From contig JAKCCV010000018.1 of assembly GCA_021838785.1 (NCBI GenBank), positions 1 through 64,000 on the forward strand: a stretch of 64,000 bases of DNA, in the 5' to 3' direction. The notes below the pieces were generated by a model. It saw nothing but the letters and a program-made list of their open reading frames with translations, had not been told where the DNA came from and did not search any database. Both the position numbers and the translations under genes were made by a program. Below are positions 1-9,617 of the stretch, in pieces. Each line of letters opens with the position of its first letter. Position 1 is the first letter of the stretch. The stretch comes from Acidobacteriota bacterium (GTDB taxonomy: Bacteria > Acidobacteriota > Terriglobia > UBA7540).

Positions 1-126
1 GACCTGGTCAGCAAACTGATGGCCTATGTCCGGCTCTACAACCGCCAAGCCCAGCCTTTTCGCTGGACGTACCGCAATCCTCGGAGGCGAATCCATGTTT
101 CACCTATTTCGGTAACGCGACACTAG
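1..126 (+). mobile_element. C-terminal remnant of an IS630-type transposase
   Basis: Frame 1 is open from the first base to a TAG at 124-126, giving 42 codons. The peptide contains YNR followed by AQPFRWTY, which resembles the conserved C-terminus of IS630-family DDE transposases. After RWTY (about base 75) the reading frame no longer looks like transposase. The rest of the element lies outside the window, so I cannot tell whether it is intact upstream. The reading frame overlaps sequence in frame 3 that looks like the peptidase C26 gene that follows, which suggests the element joined or deleted the front of that gene. No terminal inverted repeat could be identified. Confidence 0.6.
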
Positions 127-161
127 TTGAAGCGGGAGCACCGCCGGAAGCCATCGAGCTT

Positions 162-773
162 GTGACCGCTGCCGACCGGTTTCGGCTGCAAAACGGCACC
201 TTTAGCGGTGTGCTGTTCACGGGCGGCGAGGATGTGGACCCGCAATTCTACGGGGAGCCCAAGAAATACGAGAATGTGCGTAGCAACCGTGAGCGCGACG
301 AATTTGAGTTTGAGTTGCTAGACCGCGCCCTCCAACAACGCCGTCCTCTGCTGGGCATTTGCCGGGGCGCGCAAATGATCAATGTGAAGTTCGGCGGGGC
401 GCTCTATCAGGATCTTAAAAATGATTTTACCCCAACTATCCCTACGGGCGTCGAGCATCGGCAGGCTGGCAGCCGCAGCGCGGTGACCCATGCCGTGACG
501 GTCACCGAGCCGGCATCCAAGCTGGCAGAAATTTTTACCGGGAACTGCCGCGTGAATAGCCTTCATCATCAGGCAATCAAACGGGTGGGGCGTGGGTTGA
601 AGGTCACCGCCTATTCCGAAGACGGCCTCCCCGAAGCCATCGAGGCCGCTGATCCTTATCCTTTTTTGATGGCCGTACAATGGCACCCGGAAGAATTGAC
701 GGATCACCCCGAACAACTTCAAATTCTTCGAGAGTTTGTTCGAAAATGCCACGAAGTTGCCGGAGCCGGTTAA
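162..773 (+). pseudogene. Class I glutamine amidotransferase-like peptidase C26, 5'-truncated
   Basis: Encodes 203 residues from a GTG. It carries the GATase class I hydrolase core of the gamma-glutamyl-GABA hydrolase (PuuD-like) family: GGEDVDP at 21-27, the nucleophile Cys67 in GICRGAQ, and the His175/Glu177 pair in QWHPE. Family members are usually about 230-260 residues with an N-terminal strand-helix unit that is missing here. The same frame stays open upstream and still reads like the family (TLVEAGAPPEA, bases 120-152) until it meets the transposase remnant near base 75-90. The catalytic residues survive, so a truncated active protein is possible, but a gene broken at its 5' end is the simpler reading. 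Cleavage of gamma-glutamyl amides is inferred from the family. Confidence 0.65.
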
Positions 774-855
774 GCACGCGCGCTCCGCGAGCCTCACGAC
801 CACCCGGCGGTGCCATCATCGCAAGGCCCGGTGCGCGTGGGAGGGCAAGTATTCC

Positions 856-1410
856 ATGCCAGCGCGAATTTTCTTCACCCAAGGCGACCTGACGGAAGCT
901 CCCGTGGACGCCATTGTCAATGCCGCGAACACCGACTTAATGCTCGGCGCGGGAGTAGCCGGAGCCATTCGCCGCAAGGGGGGGCCAACCATTCAGGAAG
1001 AGTGTGACCGCCTCGGCCCCATTCCGCTGGGTGAGGCCGCCGTAACTTCCGCCGGCCAGCTCAAGGCACGCTACGTCATCCATGCGGCCGGCATGAGGCT
1101 GGGAGGAAGCGTAACGGCAAACTCACTTCGCTCAGCTACCCGCCACAGCCTCCAGCGCGCCGAGGAGCTCAAAATCCAGAGCATGGCCTTTCCGGCCATC
1201 GGGACCGGCGTGGGAGGCTTTCCACCCGCGCAGTGCGCGGAAATCATGATCGGGCAAGTGCTGGAGCATCTTGCGGCTGGCAGTCATCTTAAGGAAGTCC
1301 ATTTTGTTTTATTTGATGCGGCCACGCTCCAAATATTCCAGGAGACCTACCACCGCTTGGCGCCGGCGATGCGGAACGGGAAAATTGCGCTCGACGGTCA
1401 AAATCCATGA
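856..1410 (+). CDS. Macro-domain (ADP-ribose-binding) protein
   Basis: A 184-residue single-domain protein. The ligand-loop signatures are plain: NAAN at 22-25, GAGVAGAI at 31-38, and GTGVGGFP at 116-123. Macro domains bind ADP-ribose or remove it (or O-acetyl groups on it) from proteins and metabolites. The substrate cannot be read from sequence. The frame is open further upstream (from 736), but similarity begins with MPARIFFTQGDLT, so the ATG at 856 is chosen. It follows the truncated amidotransferase by 82 bases on the same strand, with no sign that the two are functionally linked. Confidence 0.85.
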   Translation: MPARIFFTQGDLTEAPVDAIVNAANTDLMLGAGVAGAIRRKGGPTIQEECDRLGPIPLGEAAVTSAGQLKARYVIHAAGMRLGGSVTANSLRSATRHSLQRAEELKIQSMAFPAIGTGVGGFPPAQCAEIMIGQVLEHLAAGSHLKEVHFVLFDAATLQIFQETYHRLAPAMRNGKIALDGQNP

Positions 1411-1460
1411 GAACTGATTAAAATGAGGTCCGCCGAGCATTTGGCAGACCTTCTCCGCCC

Positions 1461-2615
1461 TTGATAGACTCGCCGCTGAAATCGTTTCTCCTGCAAAACC
1501 TCCGCCGCCGCGGGCCCATCACTTTTGAGCAGTACATGACGCTCTGCCTTTATCATCCTCAACATGGCTATTATATGAGGGGCAGGGAACGTACGGGAGC
1601 GCGTGGAGATTATTTTACCAGCGCGGATCTCCACCCCGTCTTCGCTCGGCTGACGGCGCGACAGGTGGAGGAGATGTGGCAGCATCTTGGTCGGCCCGGC
1701 CGCTTCAGTTTGGTGGAAGTGGGAGCAGGACGAGGTTGGTTTGCCGTGGATTTTCTCACATGGACGCGACGCGCTTTCCCTGATTTCGCCGCGGCGCTCG
1801 ACTACGTGGCTATTGAGCCGTCACCTGCAACTCTCGAACGTCTCCGCCGGTGCTTAAGCGACGCCGGCATAGCTGAGCGCGTCCGTCTATTGTCCTCGCT
1901 CGAAGCGCTCGACCCCATCGAGGGTTGCTTCTTCTCCAACGAGTTCCTGGACGCATTGCCGGTCGCCGTAGTCACACGCGCCGCAGGGCGGTTGAAGGAA
2001 ATCTACGTGGAAGCTCGTGGGGAAGATCTCGTCGAAGCGCTGGGACCACTCAGCGATCCTTCCATCGCCGCTGCCGTCGCGCCTTTCGCCGAACGAGTGG
2101 AAGAAGGCCAACGAGTTGAAGTCTGCCGCGCCGTTAAGCGCTTTGCTAAGACGTTGGGGGAAAAGCTTCGGCGCGGATTTGTCATCACGGTGGATTACGG
2201 AGACCTGGCTGAGAATCTCTACACGCCGGATCGGCCCCGCGGGACGCTTCTCGCCTACCGTCGCCATAGACCGTCGGAAGAATTTTACGCGGACCCGGGC
2301 GAGCAGGACTTGACGGCCCACGTCAACTTCACGGCTGTGATCGAAGAAGGGCGGCGCGAGGGCCTCAGCCTCACCAGCTTTACGACCCAGGAAAGATGGC
2401 TGCTGGCGCTCGGCGAGACCAACCAATTTAACGATCTTTATGACGTAGGAGCGACCGAGAAGGAAAAACTGGTCGCCCGCCTCAAGCTGAAGCGCCTTCT
2501 CAACCCGGAAGGAATGGGGTCGGTTTATAAAGTCTTAGTTCAGCATCGCGGCATCGCCCCGCCACGTCTCACGGGATTGCGCTATGCCAGGTCTCAGCCG
2601 TTGCTGGGGGGTTGA
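1461..2615 (+). CDS. SAM-dependent methyltransferase, MidA/NDUFAF7 (DUF185) family
   Basis: A 384-residue protein with the DUF185/COG1565 layout. The N-terminal signature is FEQYMTLCLYHPQHGYYM (22-39), then GARGDYFTSADL, and the SAM-binding loop VEVGAGRGWFAVDF at 85-98. Mitochondrial relatives methylate an arginine of complex I subunit NDUFS2. Bacterial substrates are generally unknown, so the target here is open. The start is a TTG at 1461, the first start codon before the conserved region. The 3' end overlaps the convergent M1-like gene by 22 bases. Confidence 0.8.
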   Translation: MIDSPLKSFLLQNLRRRGPITFEQYMTLCLYHPQHGYYMRGRERTGARGDYFTSADLHPVFARLTARQVEEMWQHLGRPGRFSLVEVGAGRGWFAVDFLTWTRRAFPDFAAALDYVAIEPSPATLERLRRCLSDAGIAERVRLLSSLEALDPIEGCFFSNEFLDALPVAVVTRAAGRLKEIYVEARGEDLVEALGPLSDPSIAAAVAPFAERVEEGQRVEVCRAVKRFAKTLGEKLRRGFVITVDYGDLAENLYTPDRPRGTLLAYRRHRPSEEFYADPGEQDLTAHVNFTAVIEEGRREGLSLTSFTTQERWLLALGETNQFNDLYDVGATEKEKLVARLKLKRLLNPEGMGSVYKVLVQHRGIAPPRLTGLRYARSQPLLGG

Positions 2616-4639
2616 GTGTAGGGCTTTTGGATGTAACGATTAGCCAGGTCGAGGGCGCCTTGGGAGTTGTCGTGTGTCTGGAGCGCCTTCTGATACTCAT
2701 TGATGGCACGGTCGCGCTGGCCGGTCGCGTCAAAAATCTCGCCCAGCGTCAAATGGGCCCATACCCGAATCCAGTGCGGCTTTAGGTCCCCGTCCAGGGC
2801 CGCTCGCATTTCATCGGCGGCGGCGTTGTAGTTTCTCAGCAGGAAGTAAATTTGCCCCATGCGGTAATGCGCCAACGAATTGTTCTTATCAATCGCCACC
2901 ACCTTCTGGTACTGCTTGATGGCCTCGAGATAAGCCTGCTCCTCGCGGAGTTGGTCGCCGCGGGCAATTTCCACTTGCACTTTGAGCCGATTGTCCAGCT
3001 TGAGGATTTGGCTTCCGGGATCAATCACGACGTTGGTCGGGCGTGTCAAGGTGTTGATGGCGAAGTTAGCCCGCGTTCCTTCCATTTCGACCCGCGAGTC
3101 CACCGGGGGACGGCCCTCCGAGTAAACGCGAATCTCCACCGGCATTCGGAAGATATCCAGATCCTGATGAATGGTTCCCACCACCTGATAGTGATTGCCG
3201 ACGCGATAAATATCCCAGTTGTCGGTGAATTGCGGCACCCCGGTTGAGCTGACCCACTGCGCAAAGAAATAAGTTAAGGGCTGATGGCTCGCTGTTTCTG
3301 CCAGCTTCTGAAACTCCGCCGTGGTAATGGTTTTCCAGGCGCGCTGCTGGGCCATCATCTGGAGCGTCTTGAAGAAGGCATCGCTGCCAATCACGCCGCG
3401 CAACATGTGAAACACCATGGCGCCTTTCTGATAGACGATGGAGTGGTATTCGGGCGTAAAGTCTTGCAAACTTCCCGCCTCGCTGATCGGCGCAACTTCT
3501 TCATGGGTCAGCGCGCCGATCTCCGTCTGATGCATCAAGTCCTCGAAGGCCGCTTCACCTTCCGACGCCCGAACGTACAGCGCCGCCGAATAGGTGGCGA
3601 GGCCATCGTCAAGAAAGGCGTCATTGGGCGTGGCCGGGCTCACTAGACACGGCCACCACTGGCGGGCTATCTCCAGCGCTAACAGGCGCCGGTCCACCGG
3701 CTGCGTGAATCCCCGCTGGGCGAGGGCCACCACCCCGGGCGCCGCATAGCCTCCCACCGTGCCGTTGGGAATCTCGACGATATCCAAGTGTCCATTCGGT
3801 AGGGTGCCGAATTTTTCGGAGAAGAAGCTCAAAATATGAGTCGCCGTGTCTCCGTAACTTTTGGCGAGTTTATCCTCTCCGCTAAAGGTGTAAACCACAA
3901 TATTCCCATTGCTCGCAATGGAAGGGCGCGCCGTGTATTTGCCGGCCAAAACGGTTCCGGGAAACGAAGCTTGACCGTACTCAAAAGTATAGGTTTTGGT
4001 TCCCGTCTGCGCCACCGGCGTCGCCGCCATTCCCGAGGCAATCACGGTTTCGTCGTCAGGAACCGTCATATGAATGGTCGCGGCAAAACGGTCGAGGCCG
4101 GGCGGTCGCACCGGAAACCAATCCGAAGCATAGAGTAAGTAGGTGCCTTGACTCGACACGGAAGCAAGCTGCACCCCCTCGATCGGGCTTCCCGCCGCCG
4201 AACTGAGAGCACCTTTGTACGTGACCGTAATGCTGGTCGGCTGATCCGCAGGGAGGGGAGAAGAGAAATTCACTTGCAGGCTCAAGCCGTTCTGCTGGAA
4301 TTGCAGCGGGTTGCCCGCCGCGTCCGTAACCTTTTCCACCCGCAACGCACTGTCCAATTGAAAGCCGGCTGTCGAAAGGTCGCTGGTCGGCAAGAATCCG
4401 ATCTGGGCCGTTGCCGAAAGGATGTTGGCCGCAGGGAACAGCTCGGCGTTAATCGTATAACGCTGTACAGTAAAGTTGGCAGTCGTTTGCGCACGCGCCG
4501 AAAGCGGCAGCGAGAAAATGGACGCCGCCAGCGTCAGGAACGCAATCGCCACCCCTCCGAGCAGCTTCCTCGCCTCTCGCGTTGCCCCAAGCCCAGGATT
4601 GGGTTTGTTATTGGCCCACAGTAACTGTCTGCTCATCAA
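2594..4639 (-). CDS. Exported M1-peptidase-like protein with TPR tail, zinc site lost
   Basis: A 681-residue protein with a hydrophobic export signal at 27-50 (ends SARA-Q). A beta-rich N-terminal domain is followed by a gluzincin-like domain of the M1 aminopeptidase type and C-terminal TPR repeats (about 565-675). The M1 signature HExxH...(E)G is degenerate: at 322-326 the sequence is LEIAR, followed by QWW, and the downstream ligand region reads DDGLATY. Both histidine ligands are replaced (Leu, Arg) and the expected Glu is Asp, while the structural context (QWW, GLATY) is kept. A non-catalytic, binding or scaffold role is therefore likely. It is probably periplasmic. It is separated from lpxB by 85 bases. 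Confidence 0.75.
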   Translation of the reverse strand: MMSRQLLWANNKPNPGLGATREARKLLGGVAIAFLTLAASIFSLPLSARAQTTANFTVQRYTINAELFPAANILSATAQIGFLPTSDLSTAGFQLDSALRVEKVTDAAGNPLQFQQNGLSLQVNFSSPLPADQPTSITVTYKGALSSAAGSPIEGVQLASVSSQGTYLLYASDWFPVRPPGLDRFAATIHMTVPDDETVIASGMAATPVAQTGTKTYTFEYGQASFPGTVLAGKYTARPSIASNGNIVVYTFSGEDKLAKSYGDTATHILSFFSEKFGTLPNGHLDIVEIPNGTVGGYAAPGVVALAQRGFTQPVDRRLLALEIARQWWPCLVSPATPNDAFLDDGLATYSAALYVRASEGEAAFEDLMHQTEIGALTHEEVAPISEAGSLQDFTPEYHSIVYQKGAMVFHMLRGVIGSDAFFKTLQMMAQQRAWKTITTAEFQKLAETASHQPLTYFFAQWVSSTGVPQFTDNWDIYRVGNHYQVVGTIHQDLDIFRMPVEIRVYSEGRPPVDSRVEMEGTRANFAINTLTRPTNVVIDPGSQILKLDNRLKVQVEIARGDQLREEQAYLEAIKQYQKVVAIDKNNSLAHYRMGQIYFLLRNYNAAADEMRAALDGDLKPHWIRVWAHLTLGEIFDATGQRDRAINEYQKALQTHDNSQGALDLANRYIQKPYTQPPSNG

Positions 4640-4724
4640 TTGACCTATAAACTCTTGGATGCCGTTGCTTGCCGGGCAGGTGCATCGCCCTCCGCCCCCG
4701 TGGACGCTCTACCCAGTGGATGCA

Positions 4725-5900
4725 TTAAGCCGCTGACAGGGATGCCCCACCCAGTCCCAATTCGTGCCACACGGCGCTGGCGGCCCGTTCAATGGCGCCG
4801 CTCGGCCCCAGGCGCGCGCGCACTTCGCGCAGCCCTTCCACCATCCGAGCGCACGCCTCGGCGTGGTCCAACAAAAACTCAATCTCCTTGGCCAGCTTTT
4901 CCGCGGTCAAGTCGGCTTGGATCAATTCCGGCACCACGCGCCGGTTGGCGAGCAGGTTGACCATGCTGTAAAACGGAACCTTCACCAGCCGCCGCGCCAC
5001 CCAGGCCGTGGCAGGCGACACTCGGTAAATCACCACCATCGGCCGCTCGTGCAGTGCGGCCTCAAGGGTTGCGGTGCCGCTGGCAACCGCCGCCACGGCA
5101 GCATGCTCCAACGCCTCCTGCGAACGACCGGCAACGACCCTGAGCCGACCCCGCCCCTGATAGTGCTGCTGGACCAGAAGCTCAACCCTTGCGGTTTCCG
5201 CGGCCTGGGCCAGAGAAATCACAAACTGGACAGAACGTCGCGTGGCGATTTGGCTTGCCGCCGCCAGCATCACCGGCAGATGATGGCTCATTTCGCTTCG
5301 TCGGCTGCCGGGCAGCAGCGCTACCGTGGGGACTTCATCATCGAACCCCAAGGACTTTAAAAAATTTTCGCGCGATGAGTTAACCGTGGCCACGTCCACG
5401 AGGGGATGTCCCACAAATTCGACGGGAATGCCGGCCTTTCGGTAAATTTCCTGCTCAAAATCAAAAATACACAGCATCTTCTGAACGGTGGCTCGAAGCT
5501 GCTTGAGGCGACCGCGACGCCATGCCCAAATTTGAGGACTGACAAAGTAGATAACGGGAATCCCCAGCCGTCTGAGGCGGGCGGCCAGCCGAAGGTTAAA
5601 ATCGGGGAAATCAATCAGGACAGCGCCACGAGGGCGCCGGAGCATGGCCTCACGGGTCAGCCGCGCGAGGGCGCGCCAAGCGCGTGGCAACCCCGTGACA
5701 ACCTCGGTAATACCGATGGCCGAGACCTCGCGGGCATCCACCACCGTCTCAACTCCCGCCTCCCGCATCGCTTCTCCGGCGCACCCAAAGATTTCAAGCG
5801 AAGGATCCCTCCCCCGCAACGCGCGACACAAAGCGCCCCCATAAAAGTCTCCCGAGCTTTCTCCCGCCACCATCAGCAGGCTGTTTTTAGCCATGCTCAT
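4725..5900 (-). CDS. lpxB: Lipid-A-disaccharide synthase
   Basis: A 391-residue GT19 glycosyltransferase that joins UDP-2,3-diacylglucosamine and lipid X to form the lipid A disaccharide on the cytoplasmic face of the inner membrane. Diagnostic stretches are AGESSGD near the N-terminus, LIDFPDFNLRLA, YFVSPQIWAWR, GHPLVD and LLPGSRRSE. The length matches the family. The ATG overlaps the stop of the upstream ABC transporter gene as ATGA (5897-5900), so the two are probably translationally coupled. An in-frame ATG two codons later (5894) is an alternative start. Its presence supports an LPS-bearing, diderm cell. Confidence 0.95.
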   Translation of the reverse strand: MSMAKNSLLMVAGESSGDFYGGALCRALRGRDPSLEIFGCAGEAMREAGVETVVDAREVSAIGITEVVTGLPRAWRALARLTREAMLRRPRGAVLIDFPDFNLRLAARLRRLGIPVIYFVSPQIWAWRRGRLKQLRATVQKMLCIFDFEQEIYRKAGIPVEFVGHPLVDVATVNSSRENFLKSLGFDDEVPTVALLPGSRRSEMSHHLPVMLAAASQIATRRSVQFVISLAQAAETARVELLVQQHYQGRGRLRVVAGRSQEALEHAAVAAVASGTATLEAALHERPMVVIYRVSPATAWVARRLVKVPFYSMVNLLANRRVVPELIQADLTAEKLAKEIEFLLDHAEACARMVEGLREVRARLGPSGAIERAASAVWHELGLGGASLSAA

Positions 5901-7801
5901 CCCCCGGCGCCTTGCGGCTCGGGGTCCGCTTCAAGCGCGGCGGCCACCACGGAAGCCGATTCCCGGTCCACCGTGATTTCTTGGTCTTTGTACTGAAGCT
6001 GATACAGCTTGTAATAGATGCCTCGCCGCGCCAGCAGTTCCTGATGCGTTCCGATTTCCCTCACTCGACCCTTGTGCATGACAATGATCTTGGAGGCATT
6101 TTGGATGGTGGAGAGACGATGCGCGATGATAAGGGAGGTCCGATTCTCCAAAAGCCCGCGCAGGCCCTCCCGAATCTGGCTTTCGGTTTCCGGGTCCACG
6201 CTCGAGGTCGCTTCGTCCAGAATCAGAATGCGAGGATTGTGCGCCAGGGCGCGAGCGAAAGAGAGCAACTGTTTTTGCCCCGTGGAGAGCGTCGAGCCCC
6301 GCTCGCGCACCGGCTCGTTGAATCCGTGGGGAAGGCTCTCGATGAAGTCCAGGATGTTGACCCGCCGCGCCGCCGCGCGCACCTGCTCGTCGGTGATGGT
6401 TTTCGTCCCTAGGCGGATGTTGCTGGCAATGGTTCCTGAAAACAAGAAGGGGTCCTGCAAGACGACGGCAAAGTTTCTTCGCAAATCGTGTAGTCGAAGC
6501 TCGGAAAGTTTTTCCCCGTCAAACAAAATCTCCCCTTCCTGAATATCGTAGAACCTCAGCAGGAGACTGGTCAGGGTGGTTTTGCCGGCCCCGGTGTGCC
6601 CGACTACGGCCACGGTTTCCCCCGGCTCGATGGTAAAGGAAACGTTCTCGACGACTCGATGTTGGTCGCGATACGCAAAGCTGACTTGACGAAACTCCAC
6701 GTGGCCTTGAGGATCGGAGAGCAACTTCGGGTGCGGGGGATCCGTGATGGCCACCGGCGTGTCGAGCAGTCGGAAGATGCGTTCCGAGCTGGCCATCGCC
6801 GACTGCAAGATGTTGTATTTGTCACTGAGGTCCTGAATGGGGCGGAAAAAGCGCTGCGAATATTGAATAAAAGCAATCGCGGTTCCGACCGTCAGCATCC
6901 CGCGGAGTGCCATCCCGCCGCCGTAATAAAGGATGATGGCGATGGCCAACACTCCCAGAAATTCCACGGCGGGGTAGAAAAGCCCATAGGCCATGATGGA
7001 GTCTTTATAGGCTTCCATGTGGCTACGATTGATTTGGTCAAACTCCTCGAAGCTCTTCTCCTCGTGGTTGAAAAGCTGCACCACGCTCATGCCGGTGAGG
7101 TGTTCCTGCAAGTAGGTGTTAATCCGCGCGATGGCAATCCGAATGCGCCGGTAGGATTCCCGAACGGCCTTGCGGAAAGCGGCCGTCACCAACACAATCA
7201 GCGGCAGCACCGTAAACGTCAAAAGCGCCAGCTTCCAACTCAAGACCAGCATTACCCCCACAATGCTGAGCAGGGTGAAGAAATCTCCGAAGATGGCCAC
7301 CACCCCCGACGCGAACAGATCATTCAGAACGTCCACGTCGGTCGTGACCCGCGTGACCAGCCGACCGACAGGATTGCGGTCAAAGTAACTCATCTCCAGC
7401 CGTTGCAAATGTCCGAAGATCTGCTTGCGAAGGTCGTACATGACTTTTTGCCCCACCATCTGCATGGCATAGGTCTGGGCAAACTGCAGCGCAAAGGTCA
7501 ACAAAACCGTCGGCAAAAAGAACAAGAAAGCGAGTTGGCCAATGCCGATGAGCGGATGAGGGCTTAAGAACCGCGATAAAAACGCCGGAATTGGATTGCG
7601 GTGCGTCGGGTCAAGGTAGCGATCCACCTCGATTTTTAACAAATAGGGCGGAACGGCCTGCAGAATTCCGTAAAAGAAAATCGCAATGAGCGCAAAAACA
7701 ACGGTCTTGCGGTAAGGGCGCAGGTAACTGAGCAGCCGCCGCATGAGGCGACCGTCATACGCTTTTCCGAGAACGTCCTCTTCGTGAAAACCGTCTGGCA
7801 T
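5897..7801 (-). CDS. ABC exporter half-transporter, canonical Walker B subunit
   Basis: A type IV (MsbA/BmrA-like) half-transporter with six predicted membrane helices followed by an ATPase domain. The ATPase has Walker A GHTGAGKTT, a variant signature LSTGQ and the canonical catalytic Walker B DEA. The ATG at 7801 (634 residues) is preferred. A TTG at 7900 would overlap the upstream gene by 29 bases and add an Arg-rich extension (MRKRSRKRRR) unlike the family. Its partner is the upstream ABC gene, and the stop overlaps the start of lpxB. A LSTGQ signature in this subunit and a DDA Walker B in the partner is the pattern expected of a heterodimer with one degenerate ATP site. Lipid A or another lipid is a reasonable substrate guess from the lpxB linkage, but drug export cannot be excluded. 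Confidence 0.88.
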   Translation of the reverse strand: MPDGFHEEDVLGKAYDGRLMRRLLSYLRPYRKTVVFALIAIFFYGILQAVPPYLLKIEVDRYLDPTHRNPIPAFLSRFLSPHPLIGIGQLAFLFFLPTVLLTFALQFAQTYAMQMVGQKVMYDLRKQIFGHLQRLEMSYFDRNPVGRLVTRVTTDVDVLNDLFASGVVAIFGDFFTLLSIVGVMLVLSWKLALLTFTVLPLIVLVTAAFRKAVRESYRRIRIAIARINTYLQEHLTGMSVVQLFNHEEKSFEEFDQINRSHMEAYKDSIMAYGLFYPAVEFLGVLAIAIILYYGGGMALRGMLTVGTAIAFIQYSQRFFRPIQDLSDKYNILQSAMASSERIFRLLDTPVAITDPPHPKLLSDPQGHVEFRQVSFAYRDQHRVVENVSFTIEPGETVAVVGHTGAGKTTLTSLLLRFYDIQEGEILFDGEKLSELRLHDLRRNFAVVLQDPFLFSGTIASNIRLGTKTITDEQVRAAARRVNILDFIESLPHGFNEPVRERGSTLSTGQKQLLSFARALAHNPRILILDEATSSVDPETESQIREGLRGLLENRTSLIIAHRLSTIQNASKIIVMHKGRVREIGTHQELLARRGIYYKLYQLQYKDQEITVDRESASVVAAALEADPEPQGAGG

Positions 7802-7871
7802 AAAACTCGCTCGGCCGATGACCTCAAAAGCCGGAACTCGATCCCGGGCCGCAGCGGGGCGACGACCGGCC

Positions 7872-9617
7872 CTACGCCTCTTTCTCGAGCGCTTCCTCAA
7901 TCAACTGCTTGTTGTAAAGCTCGGCGTAGTAGCCCTGCCGAGCCAGCAACTGCTCGTGCGTCCCTTTTTCGACAATTCGACCCTGATCCACCACCACAAT
8001 TTCATCGGCGTTCCGAATCGTGGAGATGCGATGTGAAATCAGGAGCGTGGTGCGGCCTGCAAGGACGCCGGTCAGTTGATTGAGAATCCTCTCCTCCGTG
8101 CCCGTGTCCACGCTGGAAAGCGCGTCATCAAGAATCAGGATGCGAGGATCCCGCAATATTGCGCGGGAGATGGTGATCCGCTGCTTCTGGCCTCCTGAAA
8201 GCGTCAGCCCGCGCTCGCCCACCATGGTCTCAAAGCCTTTCGGAAAGCCCTCGATTTCCGACAAAATATTCGAGATTTCGGCTGCCCGAACTACTTCCGT
8301 GTCGCCGGCCTCGGGCACGCCGAACTTGATATTGCCCCGCACCGTCTCGCTAAATAAAAAGGGTTCTTGTGAAACAAAACCGATCTGCTGTCGCAACGTG
8401 GACAAGGGAATTTGTTGAATCGGAACGCCGTCAATGAGGATCGTGCCGGGCGGGGAATCGTAAAGCCGCGGGATGAGGCTCACCAAGGTGGTTTTGCCCG
8501 ATCCGGTCGCCCCCACAATGGCCACGGTCCGCCCCGCGGGGATGTGCAAATTGATGTCGTTGAGCACCGGCTTTCCGTTGTAACTGAAGCTCAAATGCCG
8601 AAACTCGATTTCGCCCCGGATGTTCGAGAGGGCGTCCGGTCGCGCCGCGCGGTCATCAATCTGCGGCTCGGCCCGAAAAATGGTCCATAACCTTCCGAGC
8701 GACGCCAAGCCGCGCTGCACGATGTTGGTCACCCAGCCGAGCGCAATGATGGGCCAAATCAAGTACATAAGGTAAATGTTGAACGCCGTAAAGCTGCCGA
8801 TGGAAATCTGACCTCGAAGCACCGCTCGCCCGCCCGACACCATGATCAACAGAAACGAGATGGCAAACAGCAGAGCCAATGCGGGCCATAGGAAGCTTTG
8901 AATCCAGATGAGCTGCCGATTGCTGCCCACGTAACGTTGGTTCATGTTGTCGAAGGAGGCGGCTTCCGCCTCCTCCTGGCAAAAGGCACGCACCACCCGC
9001 ACCCCGGAAAGGCTCTCGCGCACACGTTCCATCAACTCGGAATGCAGAGCCTGCACTTTCTCAAACTGCTCGTGAATCCTTTGCCCAAAAAACTTCACCG
9101 TCAGCGAAGCGATCGGCAAGGGCAATAGGCACAGCAGCGTCAGCCGAGGGTCAATATGAATCATCAGCGCGATCGTGGCCACTCCCATCACCAAAGTGTT
9201 GGCGGAATACATGATCCCCGGCCCCACCATGTTGCGCACCGCACTCAAATCGTTAGTCATCTTCGACATCAGGTCGCCGGTTCGATTCTCCGTGTAATAC
9301 CGCGGCTCTAAGCGCATCAGATGTCGAAACAGATCGTTGCGCAGGTCGTATTCCACGTCCCGCGAGATTCCGATCAGGATCCATCGCATCGCGTACTGGA
9401 ACACAGCCTTCGTCAGCGCCACGCCCAGCAGTAGCGCCGCAAAAAACAGCAGCCGCTCGCGCGTGACGTTGTGGCTCAAACCGTCAATTGCATCCTTGAC
9501 GAGGAGGGGAATGGTCACCCCAACAAGTTGGGTGATGACCAAGGCCGCCAAACCCACCACGTACCGCTTTTTGTAGCGGGCAAGATACGGCAACAGAGGC
9601 TGCAATCGCTTCAGCAT
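7872..9617 (-). CDS. ABC exporter half-transporter, degenerate Walker B subunit
   Basis: A 581-residue half-transporter with an N-terminal six-helix domain beginning LPYLARYKKRYVVG and a C-terminal ATPase. The ATPase has Walker A GATGSGKTT, a canonical LSGGQ signature and a Walker B reading LILDDALSSVD, so the catalytic Glu is replaced by Asp. That is the hallmark of the inactive-site subunit in heterodimeric exporters such as TM287/288. It is the first gene of an operon with the second half-transporter and lpxB, read from a good promoter at 9682-9711. It probably works as the obligate partner of the next gene. Confidence 0.88.
   Translation of the reverse strand: MLKRLQPLLPYLARYKKRYVVGLAALVITQLVGVTIPLLVKDAIDGLSHNVTRERLLFFAALLLGVALTKAVFQYAMRWILIGISRDVEYDLRNDLFRHLMRLEPRYYTENRTGDLMSKMTNDLSAVRNMVGPGIMYSANTLVMGVATIALMIHIDPRLTLLCLLPLPIASLTVKFFGQRIHEQFEKVQALHSELMERVRESLSGVRVVRAFCQEEAEAASFDNMNQRYVGSNRQLIWIQSFLWPALALLFAISFLLIMVSGGRAVLRGQISIGSFTAFNIYLMYLIWPIIALGWVTNIVQRGLASLGRLWTIFRAEPQIDDRAARPDALSNIRGEIEFRHLSFSYNGKPVLNDINLHIPAGRTVAIVGATGSGKTTLVSLIPRLYDSPPGTILIDGVPIQQIPLSTLRQQIGFVSQEPFLFSETVRGNIKFGVPEAGDTEVVRAAEISNILSEIEGFPKGFETMVGERGLTLSGGQKQRITISRAILRDPRILILDDALSSVDTGTEERILNQLTGVLAGRTTLLISHRISTIRNADEIVVVDQGRIVEKGTHEQLLARQGYYAELYNKQLIEEALEKEA

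Noticed and set aside
6596-7567. 323-codon plus-strand frame opposite the ABC transporter
   Set aside because: It is antisense to conserved ATPase motifs, with no family-like sequence, so it is a shadow frame.
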